The notes beneath the pieces were generated by a model. It did not search any database. It was not told the DNA's origin and saw nothing but the letters and a program-made list of their open reading frames with translations. A stretch of 64,000 bases of DNA from CBDDEC01 sp965226785 (lineage in GTDB: Bacteria > Chloroflexota > Dehalococcoidia > UBA2979), in NCBI GenBank assembly GCA_965226785.1, contig CBDDEC010000002.1:682001-746000 (forward strand), given 5' to 3'. The position numbers and the translations under genes are program-made. Below are positions 52,735-61,321 of this stretch, in pieces. Positions within the stretch are counted from its first letter, which is position 1; each line of letters starts with the position of its first letter.

Positions 52735-53670
52735 TCAGGCGTCGGAGACGGTCGCTCCCGTCGGCCGCGCCCCGCTCGGTGGTTCGAGCCCGGCGAAGAG
52801 CGAGCTACCGGCGCGGTCGAACAGCCGGCCGAGGTCCCACCGACCGTCCGAGAACATCTGCCGTTCCGGCACGATGTCGCTGTAGAGCGTGACCTGGAAG
52901 CCCGAGGCGCCGACCACGCGCCCCGAGACGTTCTCCCCCGCCGGCGAGGCGAGGTAGACGACGATCGGCGCGACGTTCGCCGGGTCCCGCTCGCTGCCCT
53001 CGACGGCCTCGCTCGGCGCGTGCCCGGCGCGCGTGTCGTCGATGCTCGTCAGGCCGCGGTCGGTCATCCGCGTCGAAGCGCCGGGCGCGATCGCATTCGC
53101 GGTGACGTTGTAGCGCGCGAGCGCGTTGGCGCACGACTTCGTGAAGCCGATCAACCCCGCTTTCGCCGCCGCGTAGTTCGGCTGGCCAGCCGAGCCGTTG
53201 ATGCCGGCAGTCGAGCTGAAGTTGATCAGCCGCCCGTACTCACGACGCTGGCGCCAGTGGATGGAGGCGAAGTGGGTCGTGTTGTACGTGCCCTTCAGAT
53301 GCACCCGGATCACGTCGTCCCACTCGTCCTCGGTCATGTTGAAGATCATGCGCTCGCGCAGGATGCCGGCCACGTTGACCAGGATGTCGAGCTGGCCGGA
53401 GCGGTCCAGCGCCTGCCGCACGAGGTCCTCGGCCTGTCGGTGGTCCGAGACGTCGGCATAGTTCGCCTCGGCGGCGCCGCCCGCCTCGACGATCGAAGCG
53501 ACGACCTCGTCGGCGGGCGAGGCGTCCTCGCCCTGCCCGTCCACGGAGCCACCGAAGTCGTTGACGATGACCGAGGCGCCCTCGGCGGCCATGAGCTGTG
53601 CGATGCCGCGCCCGATGCCGCGTCCAGCGCCGGTCACGACCGCGCTCAGTCCTTCGAGGTGGGTTCCCAT
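52735..53670 (-). CDS. SDR-family dehydrogenase (17-beta-HSD4-like)
   Basis: 311 residues. TGAGRGIGRGIAQLMAAEGA cofactor site near residue 14, NDFGGSVDG, NVAGILRERM, and the catalytic set Ser in INFSSTAGI with YAAAKAGLIG. NDFGG and a long C-terminus resemble the dehydrogenase part of MaoC-linked multifunctional beta-oxidation enzymes. It probably oxidises 3-hydroxyacyl-CoA or a similar substrate. Confidence 0.87.
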   Translation of the reverse strand: MGTHLEGLSAVVTGAGRGIGRGIAQLMAAEGASVIVNDFGGSVDGQGEDASPADEVVASIVEAGGAAEANYADVSDHRQAEDLVRQALDRSGQLDILVNVAGILRERMIFNMTEDEWDDVIRVHLKGTYNTTHFASIHWRQRREYGRLINFSSTAGINGSAGQPNYAAAKAGLIGFTKSCANALARYNVTANAIAPGASTRMTDRGLTSIDDTRAGHAPSEAVEGSERDPANVAPIVVYLASPAGENVSGRVVGASGFQVTLYSDIVPERQMFSDGRWDLGRLFDRAGSSLFAGLEPPSGARPTGATVSDA

Positions 53671-53774
53671 GCTGCTACGCCCCTATCCGCACCGCCCACG
53701 CGGCGGCTCACCGCGGCATCGTAGCGGTCGGTGCAAGGCCGAGGCGGGTGTGTTGACCGCGCAGGCGTCCGGGG

Positions 53775-54329
53775 CTAGTCGTCGCTCTTGCGCTTGCGGG
53801 CGCGCTGCTCCTGCTTAATCTCGCGCCGCAGCTTGCCTTCTTGCTGCGCCACGTCCTTGCTCATCTTCTCCTGCCGGTCCGTGCGGCGGCGGCTCCCTGT
53901 CGTGCGGTGGCGCTTCAGGCGCTTCTTGAAGGCGCGGTCGTCCTCTTCGATCTTTGCGTCGTTGACGATCGCTCCGCGCTCGCGGGACCAGTCGCGCTTG
54001 ACCTCCTGGCGGTACTCGAAGAACTCGAGCTCCTCGATCGAGGGGGCATCGGCCGGGCGCTTGTTGACGAGGTCGGGATGGTTCACGCCGGAGGTGGAGC
54101 CAGTAATCGGGCGAGCGACCTCCTGGCCAAGGTGCCAGAAGGTGCCGCGGTCGGGCAAACGCCGAGGCAGGCCGTCACGGAAGATGAAGGCGGCGAATTC
54201 GCGCGAGATGATCCGTTTGGAGTCAGCGTCGCACTCGACGCACGGCTGCGCTTCTCCGGCCTGCTTGGCCGGGCGCAGCAGCTCGAAGACCCCGTTGCAA
54301 TCGCTGCAGTAATACTCGTAGAGCGGCAT
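53775..54329 (-). CDS. FmdB-type zinc-ribbon protein
   Basis: 184 residues. MPLYEYYCSDCNGVFELLRP with CxxC, then PCVECDADSK with the second CxxC, is the FmdB/Zn-ribbon_8 family start. The middle has a conserved tail-like IISREFAAFIFRDG; the C-terminus is long, Lys/Arg-rich and probably helical (RAFKKRLKRHRTT to KRKSDD), and longer than usual for the family. It may bind nucleic acid. ATG 54329 follows AGGAGG. Confidence 0.82.
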   Translation of the reverse strand: MPLYEYYCSDCNGVFELLRPAKQAGEAQPCVECDADSKRIISREFAAFIFRDGLPRRLPDRGTFWHLGQEVARPITGSTSGVNHPDLVNKRPADAPSIEELEFFEYRQEVKRDWSRERGAIVNDAKIEEDDRAFKKRLKRHRTTGSRRRTDRQEKMSKDVAQQEGKLRREIKQEQRARKRKSDD

Positions 54330-54562
54330 GCGCTCCTCCTGATGGTGTCGTTCCCTCTGCGTGGTGCGTGGCGTCGAGGCTGCCTCGGTCGCGCCCGCGA
54401 GCGCTCTCTAGCGTAGCCGAATCGGCACCAGTCCGGCGCGCGCTGGGGACCTTCAGCGGTCCGGATCGCCGATCCGCCCTGTTATGCTGCGGCGCGCCGC
54501 CGCCGCTCCCCAGCGGCTCCAGAGTCCGAACGCACGGCGGTCGCAGCGATCGGGGCGAGCCT

Positions 54563-55789
54563 CTGCGCGTCGCACTCCTCACCTATCGTGGCAATCCCTA
54601 CTCGGGTGGCCAGGGCGTCTACGTGCGCTACCTCGCCCGAGGGTTGCGTGACCTCGGACACGAGGTGACGGTGCTGTCCGGACCGCCCTACCCGGACCTC
54701 GACGAGGGCATCCGGCTGGCCGAGCTGCCCAGCCTCGACATCTACAGCACCTTCCCGCCCGGCCAGGGCGCCTGGCGTCGCATCCGACGCCCGATCGACC
54801 TCTACGAGTTCGGCGCGGCGATGCTGGGGTTCTTCCCCGAGCCCATGTCGTTCAGCGCTCGCGCCTACCGCTACCTGCGCGCGCGCCGCGACGAGTTCGA
54901 CGTGGTCCACGACAACCAGTCGCTGGCCTACGGCCTGCTCGGTGTGCAGCGCCTCGGCCTGCCCGTGGTCTCCACCGTCCACCATCCGATCCAGATCGAT
55001 CGCGACTACGCCCTCGCGGCTGCGACCTCCAGGCGCGAGCGGCTCGACCTGCGGCGCTGGTATGCGTTCCTCAACATGCAGGGCGCCGTGGCGCGCCGCC
55101 TCCCGCGTGTGATCACGGTGTCAGAGTCCTCGAAGGCGGAGACCGCGAAGGCGTTCCACGTCCCGCTCGACCAGATGCGGGTCGTATACAACGGCGTCGA
55201 CATCGACCGCTTCACCGCGGCGGAGGGCACAAGGCGCGAACCGGGCCGGGTACTGGTGGTGAACAGCGCGGACCAGGAGATCAAGGGGCTGCGCCAGCTC
55301 TACGACGTACTCGAGCAGCTGGTCGCGCGCCGCCCGGCGGACATCCGCATCGTCGGCCGCCCGAACGATCCCGTCGCCACAGGGCGCGACCTGGAGCGCC
55401 GAGGCCTCGCCGGGTCGGGGCAGTTCCTCGGCCAGCTCTCCCACGAGGACCTCGTGACGGCCTATGCGTCCTCCAGCGTGGCCGTGGTGCCGTCGCTCTA
55501 CGAGGGCTTCGGACTGCCGGCCGCCGAGGCCCTGTCCTGTGGCGTTCCCGTCGTGGCCTTCGAGGCGGGTGCGCTGCCGGAGGTGCTCGGGCCGGATCAC
55601 ACGACCGGTCGCGTCGTCCCGGCCTACGACACCTCCGCCATGGCCGACGCCATCGCCGGACTGCTCGACGACCCCTCGTGCGCGCTGCGCATGGGCATCG
55701 CCGGCCGCCAGCGCGTCGTCGAGCGCTTCAGCTGGGACCGCGCCGCCGCGGAGACCGTCGAGGTCTATCGCGAGGCCGGCGCATGCTGA
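54563..55789 (+). CDS. GT4-family glycosyltransferase
   Basis: About 408 residues, GT-B fold. The N-terminal domain starts RVALLTYRGNPYSGGQGVYV, and the linker and C-terminal domain have RRVVYNGVDIDRF-like VVYNGVDIDRF, SLYEGFGLPAAEALSCGVPV (E-x7-E motif) and EVLGPDHTTGRVV. It transfers a sugar from a nucleotide donor. No ATG, GTG or TTG lies near the domain start. CTG 54563 follows GGGGCGAG and gives the natural beginning, so it is proposed as start, or the codon is misread. It is the first gene of a four-gene run. Confidence 0.86.
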   Translation: MRVALLTYRGNPYSGGQGVYVRYLARGLRDLGHEVTVLSGPPYPDLDEGIRLAELPSLDIYSTFPPGQGAWRRIRRPIDLYEFGAAMLGFFPEPMSFSARAYRYLRARRDEFDVVHDNQSLAYGLLGVQRLGLPVVSTVHHPIQIDRDYALAAATSRRERLDLRRWYAFLNMQGAVARRLPRVITVSESSKAETAKAFHVPLDQMRVVYNGVDIDRFTAAEGTRREPGRVLVVNSADQEIKGLRQLYDVLEQLVARRPADIRIVGRPNDPVATGRDLERRGLAGSGQFLGQLSHEDLVTAYASSSVAVVPSLYEGFGLPAAEALSCGVPVVAFEAGALPEVLGPDHTTGRVVPAYDTSAMADAIAGLLDDPSCALRMGIAGRQRVVERFSWDRAAAETVEVYREAGAC

Positions 55790-56526
55790 CCGCGAACTAC
55801 GACCGCCTGGGCGTGCGCCCTCGCGAACGCGTGCTGGACATCGGCTGCGGCGAAGGCCGGCACAGCTTCGAGGCTCTGCGCCGGGGCGCGGAAGTTGTGG
55901 CGCTCGACATCGATCACGACGCCGTCGCCGAGACGCGAGCGATCGCCTCGACGATGACCGGCACTGGCGAGGCGACCACGCCGTGGGTCGCCGTCTGTGG
56001 CGACGCCAACCGCCTCCCGTTCCCCGACGCCGCGTTCGACCGCGTGATCTGTGCCGAGACACTGGAGCACCTGCCGACGGACGGCATCGCGATCGAGGAG
56101 CTGGCGCGCGTGCTGAGGCCCGGTGGACGTCTCGTCGTCACGGTGCCGCGACGCTGGCCCGAGCGCATCTGCTGGGCGATCTCCCGCGAGTACCACGAGG
56201 TCGCGGGCGGCCACGTCCGCATCTACCACGCCTCCGAGCTGGCGGACCGCATCGCCTCGACGGGCCTGTTGGCTGCCGGTCGGCACCACGCGCACGCGCT
56301 GCACAGCCCGTACTGGTGGATCCGCGCCGCCTTCGGCGCGCCCGAGGACTCGCGCCTGGCGCGCTGGTACGAGCGGATGCTGGTCTGGGACATGACGAAC
56401 GGACCGACCATCCTCGGCAGCGTCGAACGCGCGCTCGATCCGCTGCTGGGCAAGAGCGTCGCGCTCTACTTCGACCGACCGCTCGAAGCGGCAGCGAGCG
56501 TCGATCTGGCGTCAGCGGCGGGCTAG
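55783..56526 (+). CDS. Class I SAM-dependent methyltransferase
   Basis: 247 residues, ATG 55783 overlapping the glycosyltransferase stop by 7 bases. VLDIGCGEGRHSFEALRRGA is motif I. VVALDIDHDAV, VCGDANRLPFPDAAFDRVIC and ETLEHLPTDGIAIEELARVL follow, typical of UbiE/Methyltransf_11. The C-terminal part is longer than average and may bind the acceptor. It probably modifies the product of the adjacent glycosyltransferase (inference). Confidence 0.88.
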   Translation: MLTANYDRLGVRPRERVLDIGCGEGRHSFEALRRGAEVVALDIDHDAVAETRAIASTMTGTGEATTPWVAVCGDANRLPFPDAAFDRVICAETLEHLPTDGIAIEELARVLRPGGRLVVTVPRRWPERICWAISREYHEVAGGHVRIYHASELADRIASTGLLAAGRHHAHALHSPYWWIRAAFGAPEDSRLARWYERMLVWDMTNGPTILGSVERALDPLLGKSVALYFDRPLEAAASVDLASAAG

Positions 56527-56530
56527 GGCG

Positions 56531-57550
56531 ATGCACCCCAACGCGACCATCGAGGAGCGAGTCACGGCCGCCGTGGCCTTCATCAGCGCGCACCAGCGCG
56601 ACGACGGCGCCATCGAGGCCTCACCCGGCCGCCTCGACGTCTGGAACCACGTCGAGAGTGCGATGGCCCTCGATGTCGGTGGCGAGCATGCTGCGGCGCG
56701 CGATGCCTACCAGTGGATCGCAGAGGTGCAGCACGACGATGGCGGCGTCTGGGCCGAGTACCGCGCCGGCGACCCCAGCGACCTCACCCGGGACGTCAAC
56801 CACGCGACCTACCTCGCGGTCGGCGCGTGGCACCACACCCGGTTCGACGAGGACCGGCCCTGGCTGCGAGCGATCTGGCCGACGATCGAGCGGGCGATGG
56901 AGTTCGCCCTGGCGCTGCAGGCCGAGGACGGCGCGATCCACTGGGCACGCGACGAGGAGGGCACGCCCTGGCCCGACTCGCTGGTGGCCGGCGCGTCGAG
57001 CGTGCGCGCCTCGCTGGTCTGCGCCGAACGCATCGCCCACCTCCTCGACGAGCGCACCGCCGAGGAGCGATGGGGCGCCAGCCGCCGCGCCCTGGAAGGG
57101 GCGTTCCACCGGCTCGAACCCGACTGGGGCACCCAGCTGTTCGCCCCGACCGAGCGCTACGCGATGCACTGGTACTACCCGGTGCTGTGCGGGCTCGTCA
57201 GCAATGAAGCAGCAGCGGTCCGCCTCGACTCAGGCCACGAGCGTTTCGTCCGCACCTACGCCGGCTGCCGATGTGTCGATGACCAGCCGTGGGTCACGAT
57301 TGCAGAGAGCAGCGAACTGGCGATCGCCCTCGACGCCGCGGGGCGACGCGAGGCGGCGCGCGAGCTGCTCGGGTGGCAGCTCACGTGGCAGGACCTCGAC
57401 GGCGGCTTCCGCATGGGCACAGTACCCGACTACGGCGCGTGGCCCGACGAGCGGCCGAGCTGGACGGCCGCGGCCGTCGTGCTCGCCGCCGACGCCCTCT
57501 ACGACCCCACGCCGGCCGCGGGGCTCTTCCGCTCGCTCCACGAGGCCTAA
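56531..57550 (+). CDS. Alpha/alpha-barrel protein of the prenyltransferase/squalene-cyclase type
   Basis: 339 residues. It shows several helical repeats with W- or Q-rich turns, e.g. ISAHQRDDGAIEAS, IAEVQHDDGGVWAEY, ALQAEDGAIHWAR, LTWQDLDGGFRMG (the QxxDGG/W pattern). The fold resembles prenyltransferase beta subunits, squalene-hopene cyclases or glycan-processing (alpha/alpha) toroids. The DxDD motif of type II terpene cyclases is not visible, so catalysis is not assured. It lies 5 bases after the methyltransferase and 7 bases before another. Confidence 0.75.
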   Translation: MHPNATIEERVTAAVAFISAHQRDDGAIEASPGRLDVWNHVESAMALDVGGEHAAARDAYQWIAEVQHDDGGVWAEYRAGDPSDLTRDVNHATYLAVGAWHHTRFDEDRPWLRAIWPTIERAMEFALALQAEDGAIHWARDEEGTPWPDSLVAGASSVRASLVCAERIAHLLDERTAEERWGASRRALEGAFHRLEPDWGTQLFAPTERYAMHWYYPVLCGLVSNEAAAVRLDSGHERFVRTYAGCRCVDDQPWVTIAESSELAIALDAAGRREAARELLGWQLTWQDLDGGFRMGTVPDYGAWPDERPSWTAAAVVLAADALYDPTPAAGLFRSLHEA

Positions 57551-57556
57551 CGGCCG

Positions 57557-58204
57557 ATGGACGCCGAGCGGCTCCGCGTGGCACGCGATGCGATCGGGTT
57601 CATGCCCGACGACGAGGGCCTGGTGTTGCATGAGCTGGCACTCGCTGCCGCCTCGGTCGGCCCACTGCTCGAGATCGGCAGCTACGCCGGGAAGTCTGCG
57701 GTCTACCTCGGCGCGGCGGCCGAGGAGCGCGACACGGTGCTGTTCACGATCGACCACCACCGCGGGTCAGAGGAGCATCAGCCCGGCTGGGAGTACCGCG
57801 ACGAGCGCCTCGTCGACGCCTCGACGGAGCGCTACAACACACTCCCCCCGTTCCAGCACACGATCGAGGCGGCCGGCCTCGAGGACTCGGTGATCGCCAT
57901 CGTGGCGCGGTCCGAACTCGTCGCCGAGCACTGGCACACCCCGCTCGGTCTCGTCTTCATCGACGGCAGCCACACGGACGAGAGCGCGCAACGTGACTAT
58001 GCGGGCTGGGCACACCACGTCGCTGCGCCGGGCGATCGCGCAGGCGGCCTGCTAGTGATCCACGATGTCTTCGAGGACCCCGCGCAGGGTGGCCAGGCGC
58101 CGTTCCGCATCTACCAGCGCGCGCTCGAAAGCGGCGTCTTCAACCTCGAACGGTCCGAGGGCTCGCTGCGGGCGCTGCGGCGCACGAGCGACGGCACGCC
58201 GTAG
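57557..58204 (+). CDS. Class I SAM-dependent methyltransferase (Methyltransf_24-like)
   Basis: 215 residues. PLLEIGSYAGKSAVYLGAAA is motif I, followed by LFTIDHHRGSEEHQPGWEYR and LGLVFIDGSHTDESAQRDY (the IDGxH motif), with VIHDVFEDP after. This resembles the caffeoyl-CoA-OMT and cephalosporin-hydroxylase-type group that modifies small molecules. It is the last enzyme of the glycosyltransferase/methyltransferase/barrel run. Confidence 0.85.
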   Translation: MDAERLRVARDAIGFMPDDEGLVLHELALAAASVGPLLEIGSYAGKSAVYLGAAAEERDTVLFTIDHHRGSEEHQPGWEYRDERLVDASTERYNTLPPFQHTIEAAGLEDSVIAIVARSELVAEHWHTPLGLVFIDGSHTDESAQRDYAGWAHHVAAPGDRAGGLLVIHDVFEDPAQGGQAPFRIYQRALESGVFNLERSEGSLRALRRTSDGTP

Positions 58205-58229
58205 CGCCGAACTGGCCAGAGCGCGCCCC

Positions 58230-58508
58230 ATGGTCGATGATCAGAGCAGCGACGCGCACAGCGCTCGGAGGCTCTGGATGCCGTACTACGTCACCGGCGG
58301 CGCCTACAGCAACACGACGTTCAGCGACCTCCTGCAGCCGGACCCCGTCGAGGGTCCGTTCGAGCACTACGCCGACGCCTACCTCGCATGGCGCAGCAAG
58401 TCGATGGCGCACGTTGACGACGCCTTCTGGCGCTACGAGATCGTCCAGGCGGATGCGAGTACCGGCAGCGGTCACACGTCCGGCGGCGACTCCGCTGCTG
58501 CTTCGTAG
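58230..58508 (+). CDS. Hypothetical 92-aa protein
   Basis: Starts at ATG 58230 (MVDDQSSDAHSARRLWMPYY) and continues VTGGAYSNTTFSDLLQPDPV and HVDDAFWRYEIVQ. The composition is protein-like with aromatic residues, but no family is recognised. It lies 25 bases after the second methyltransferase and may belong to that run. Confidence 0.5.
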   Translation: MVDDQSSDAHSARRLWMPYYVTGGAYSNTTFSDLLQPDPVEGPFEHYADAYLAWRSKSMAHVDDAFWRYEIVQADASTGSGHTSGGDSAAAS

Positions 58509-58583
58509 GGGCTGTCGCCGCCTCGACGCCTCGCCCGCAGGGGTGCCGCGCGGTAGGATGCGGCCGCGAGGAGGGCGCAGCGC

Positions 58584-58826
58584 ATGGGCATGGTTCCACA
58601 CGCGACGAAGCAGGACTTCAACGAGGCGTTGAAGGGCTTCCACTACCCGATCTCGCGAGCGGCCATCCTCAACATGGGCCGCGACAAGGGCGGTGTCGAT
58701 CGAGAGGTCGCGCGCGTGCTGGCAGTCCTCCCGGACCGGCGATACAACGCGGAGCACGAGATCGTCGAGGCGATCCGTGCGATCTACGTTGGCAATGGGG
58801 TCGACGAAGAAGACCTGCCGATTTAG
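58584..58826 (+). CDS. DUF2795-like small protein
   Basis: 80 residues. FHYPISRAAILNMGRDKGGV followed by REVARVLAVLPDRRYNAEHE matches the pattern of DUF2795 (L..lxFPatk..L...A...g.d.ev...L..LPd..Y). The role is unknown; such proteins are often stress-associated. ATG 58584 lies about 15 bases after GGAGGG. Confidence 0.65.
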   Translation: MGMVPHATKQDFNEALKGFHYPISRAAILNMGRDKGGVDREVARVLAVLPDRRYNAEHEIVEAIRAIYVGNGVDEEDLPI

Positions 58827-58830
58827 CGCC

Positions 58831-58851
58831 CCGGCGAGGGCTACTCGCCGG
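58831..58851. terminator. Hairpin between the DUF2795-like and FKBP genes
   Basis: CCGGCGAG-GGCTA-CTCGCCGG is a perfect 8-bp stem covering the last codons of the FKBP gene. It lies between two convergent genes and would serve both strands; no U-run is seen. Confidence 0.5.
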
Positions 58852-59335
58852 CGATGCTCACCAGTTCGATCTCGAACGTCAGCGCCTCCCCGGCCAGCGG
58901 GTGGTTGGCGTCGACCCTCACCTCGGTCTCGGTCACTTCGATCACCACGGCTCGACTGTTGCCGAGCATGACCTCCTGGCCGACGGCAACGTCGTCGGGC
59001 GCCTGATCTCTCGGCACCGTGACGATCAGATCCTCGCGTGACAGGCCGTAGGCCTCCGGTGGCTCGATGCGCACGGTGATGGAATCGCCCACGGCGAGCC
59101 CTCGCACGGCTGCGTCAAAGCCGTCGATCACACCGCCCGCGCCGACCTGGAAGGGGAGCGGGTCGCGACCGATCGAGGAGTCGAACTCCTCGCCGTTGTC
59201 GAGGGTGCCGGTGTAGTGAACGCTCACCTGGTCGCCATCTTCAGCCACGCGCTCGCCTCCGCAGGCCGCCACCAGAAAGAGAGACAGCGCCAGCATGGCG
59301 ACGACGCCGGCGCGGGATCGGACCGTGGTTCGCAT
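58841..59335 (-). CDS. FKBP-type (SlyD-like) peptidyl-prolyl isomerase lipoprotein
   Basis: 164 residues from ATG 59335. A signal peptide (RSRAGVVAMLALSLFLVAAC) ends in the lipobox LVAAC, so the mature protein is probably lipid-anchored on the outer face of the membrane. FKBP core: VSVHYTGTLDNGEEFDSSI, FQVGAGGVIDGFDAAVRGLA. The IF (insert-in-flap) domain carries YGLSREDLIVTVPRDQ and ends VDANHPLAGEALTFEIELV, the SlyD-type signature. It assists folding of exported proteins by Pro isomerisation. Confidence 0.9.
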   Translation of the reverse strand: MRTTVRSRAGVVAMLALSLFLVAACGGERVAEDGDQVSVHYTGTLDNGEEFDSSIGRDPLPFQVGAGGVIDGFDAAVRGLAVGDSITVRIEPPEAYGLSREDLIVTVPRDQAPDDVAVGQEVMLGNSRAVVIEVTETEVRVDANHPLAGEALTFEIELVSIAGE

Positions 59336-59421
59336 GCGCCCGACCGTATCACGCGGCTTCGCTACGCCCGGAGCTCGGTCCATCCGTGACGAGGAGGCGC
59401 GCCCAGCGTAGGCTCGCCGAC

Positions 59422-60024
59422 ATGCCGCGGGACCCCAACCACCTCGTCTGGATCGATCTCGAGATGACCGGACTCGAGCCGGATCGCCACGTCATCATCG
59501 AGATCGCCACGCTCGTCACGAACGCCGACCTCGAGGTGCTGGCCGAGGGCCCGGTGCTGGCGATCCACCAGGGCGACGATGCGCTCGGCGAGATGGACGA
59601 CTGGAACCAGAAGACACACGGCGGCTCGGGGCTCCTCGAGCGGGTTGCCGGCTCCAAGCTCGACGCGGCCGCCGCCGAGGAACAGACGATCGAGTTCGTC
59701 CGCGCGTGGACACCGCCGGGCAGCTCGCCGCTCTGCGGCAACACCATCGGGCAGGACCGGCGCTTCCTGCGGCGAGAGATGCCCGACCTCGAACGGCACT
59801 TCCACTACCGCAGCATCGACGTGTCGACGATCAAGGAGCTGGCAAAGCGCTGGTATCCGCGGCTGCAGGCGCCGCCGAAGCAGGAGCGCCACCGCGCCCT
59901 GGACGACATCCACGAGTCCATCGCGGAGCTGCGCTGGTATCGCAAGCACCTGTTCGTCGCGCCACCCGAGCCGGAGACACCGCCCGAGGAAGCACCCGCC
60001 GAGGACGCTGGCAGCGAGGCATGA
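59422..60024 (+). CDS. orn: Oligoribonuclease
   Basis: 200 residues. DEDDh exonuclease: WIDLEMTGLEPDRHVIIEIA (Asp, Glu), SPLCGNTIGQDRRFLRREMP (Asp) and ERHRALDDIHESIAELRWYR (His, Asp). It degrades short oligonucleotides, including pGpG from c-di-GMP turnover. The C-terminus has a Pro/Glu-rich extension of about 20 residues. Its TGA overlaps the ATG of the MFS gene. Confidence 0.92.
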   Translation: MPRDPNHLVWIDLEMTGLEPDRHVIIEIATLVTNADLEVLAEGPVLAIHQGDDALGEMDDWNQKTHGGSGLLERVAGSKLDAAAAEEQTIEFVRAWTPPGSSPLCGNTIGQDRRFLRREMPDLERHFHYRSIDVSTIKELAKRWYPRLQAPPKQERHRALDDIHESIAELRWYRKHLFVAPPEPETPPEEAPAEDAGSEA

Positions 60025-61271
60025 CCTCCTCCCGTCAGCGAGCGCCCTGGCTGCGCTCGATGGCGCCCTTGCCCGTCGCTGCAGCGGCAGGCGCGGTGGC
60101 CGCATCGCTCCTCGGGGACCAGATGCTGTACGTCGTGATGTCGGCGCGTCCGGACGCGTGGGGGCTGAGCGCCGCCGCCGTCGGCGTGCTGCTGTCCGCC
60201 AACCGGTTCGTGCGACTGGCCTCGAATCCCCTCGCGGCCGTCGCCGTCAATCGCTGGGGCTGGCGTGGCCCCTTCGCGTGGGCGATGGGCCTGGCCGTCG
60301 TCGTCACACTGGTCTACGGCTGGGCCACCGCCTTCTGGGTGTTGCTGATCGCGAGGCTGGGCTGGGGCATCGCCTGGTCGGCGTTGCGGCTCGGCGGGCA
60401 GTGGACCGTCCTCGACGCCGCAACCGACGACAACCGCGGGCTGCTGATGGGCTCCTACTCCGCCATCACGCGGCTGGGTGGCCTCGGCGGCGCGGTCGTC
60501 GGCGGCGTGCTCAGCGACGCTATCGGCCACGAGTGGACGCTAACCATCTTCGCTGTCGCGATCGGCCTCGCCGGCATCGGCTGGTACACCGGCACGCGCA
60601 ACGTAGCCGCGACCGCGCAGCCGCCGGCGACGGCCGTGCGGGGCGGGCTGACCGAGGTCCTGCGCGATGCCCGGCTGCTGATCGTGAGCGTGAGCGGCCT
60701 CCTGATCGGCCTCGTCTTCTCGGGCGTGATCGGCGCCTCGCTAGGCTTCCTGCTGCGGGAGCAGTACGGCGAGCAGATCTCCCTCGGCACCGCGTTGATC
60801 GGGGTCGCGAGCTTTACCGGTCTGCTGATCGGCTTCCGTGGCCTCCTCAACGTCGCCACCGCGCCGCTCGCCGGCGCGCTCTCTGATCGCATCGGCCGCG
60901 TCCGAGGCACCACCGGGGCGATGATCGTCGCGGGGCTCGGCACGGCCGCACTCGCGGTCACCGCGTCCGTCTGGCTGCTGGTGGTCGTCATCATCGTCAC
61001 GTTCGCCGCCTCCACGGCTGCGCTGGTGCAGTTGCAGACCGCAGCAGGCGACCTTGCGAAACCCGACCGGCGAGCGGCGGTGCTGTCGACGTACGCCACG
61101 TTCCAGGACCTGGGTGCAGCGATCGGACCGCTGCTCGGGCTCAGCTGGGGCAACCTCGGCGCGCTGCAGGCGACGCTGCTCGTTTGCGCCGTACTGCTCG
61201 TCGCGACGTCCTTCGTCTTCCGGACCGTCATGCTGCGCGCGCCCTCGACGCTCGCGCGCGTGCGCGGCTAG
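60021..61271 (+). CDS. MFS transporter
   Basis: 416 residues with 12 hydrophobic segments. LVYGWATAFWVLLIARLGWG and the loop GALSDRIGRVRGTTG (MFS signature A-like) support the family. It is coupled to orn by an ATGA overlap. The N-terminal segment lacks a signal peptide. The substrate is unknown. Confidence 0.87.
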   Translation: MTSSRQRAPWLRSMAPLPVAAAAGAVAASLLGDQMLYVVMSARPDAWGLSAAAVGVLLSANRFVRLASNPLAAVAVNRWGWRGPFAWAMGLAVVVTLVYGWATAFWVLLIARLGWGIAWSALRLGGQWTVLDAATDDNRGLLMGSYSAITRLGGLGGAVVGGVLSDAIGHEWTLTIFAVAIGLAGIGWYTGTRNVAATAQPPATAVRGGLTEVLRDARLLIVSVSGLLIGLVFSGVIGASLGFLLREQYGEQISLGTALIGVASFTGLLIGFRGLLNVATAPLAGALSDRIGRVRGTTGAMIVAGLGTAALAVTASVWLLVVVIIVTFAASTAALVQLQTAAGDLAKPDRRAAVLSTYATFQDLGAAIGPLLGLSWGNLGALQATLLVCAVLLVATSFVFRTVMLRAPSTLARVRG

Positions 61272-61321
61272 GCTCGGCGCCTGCACCGAGGCTGCGTACC
61301 CACGCCTCGAGGAGGTGAGTA

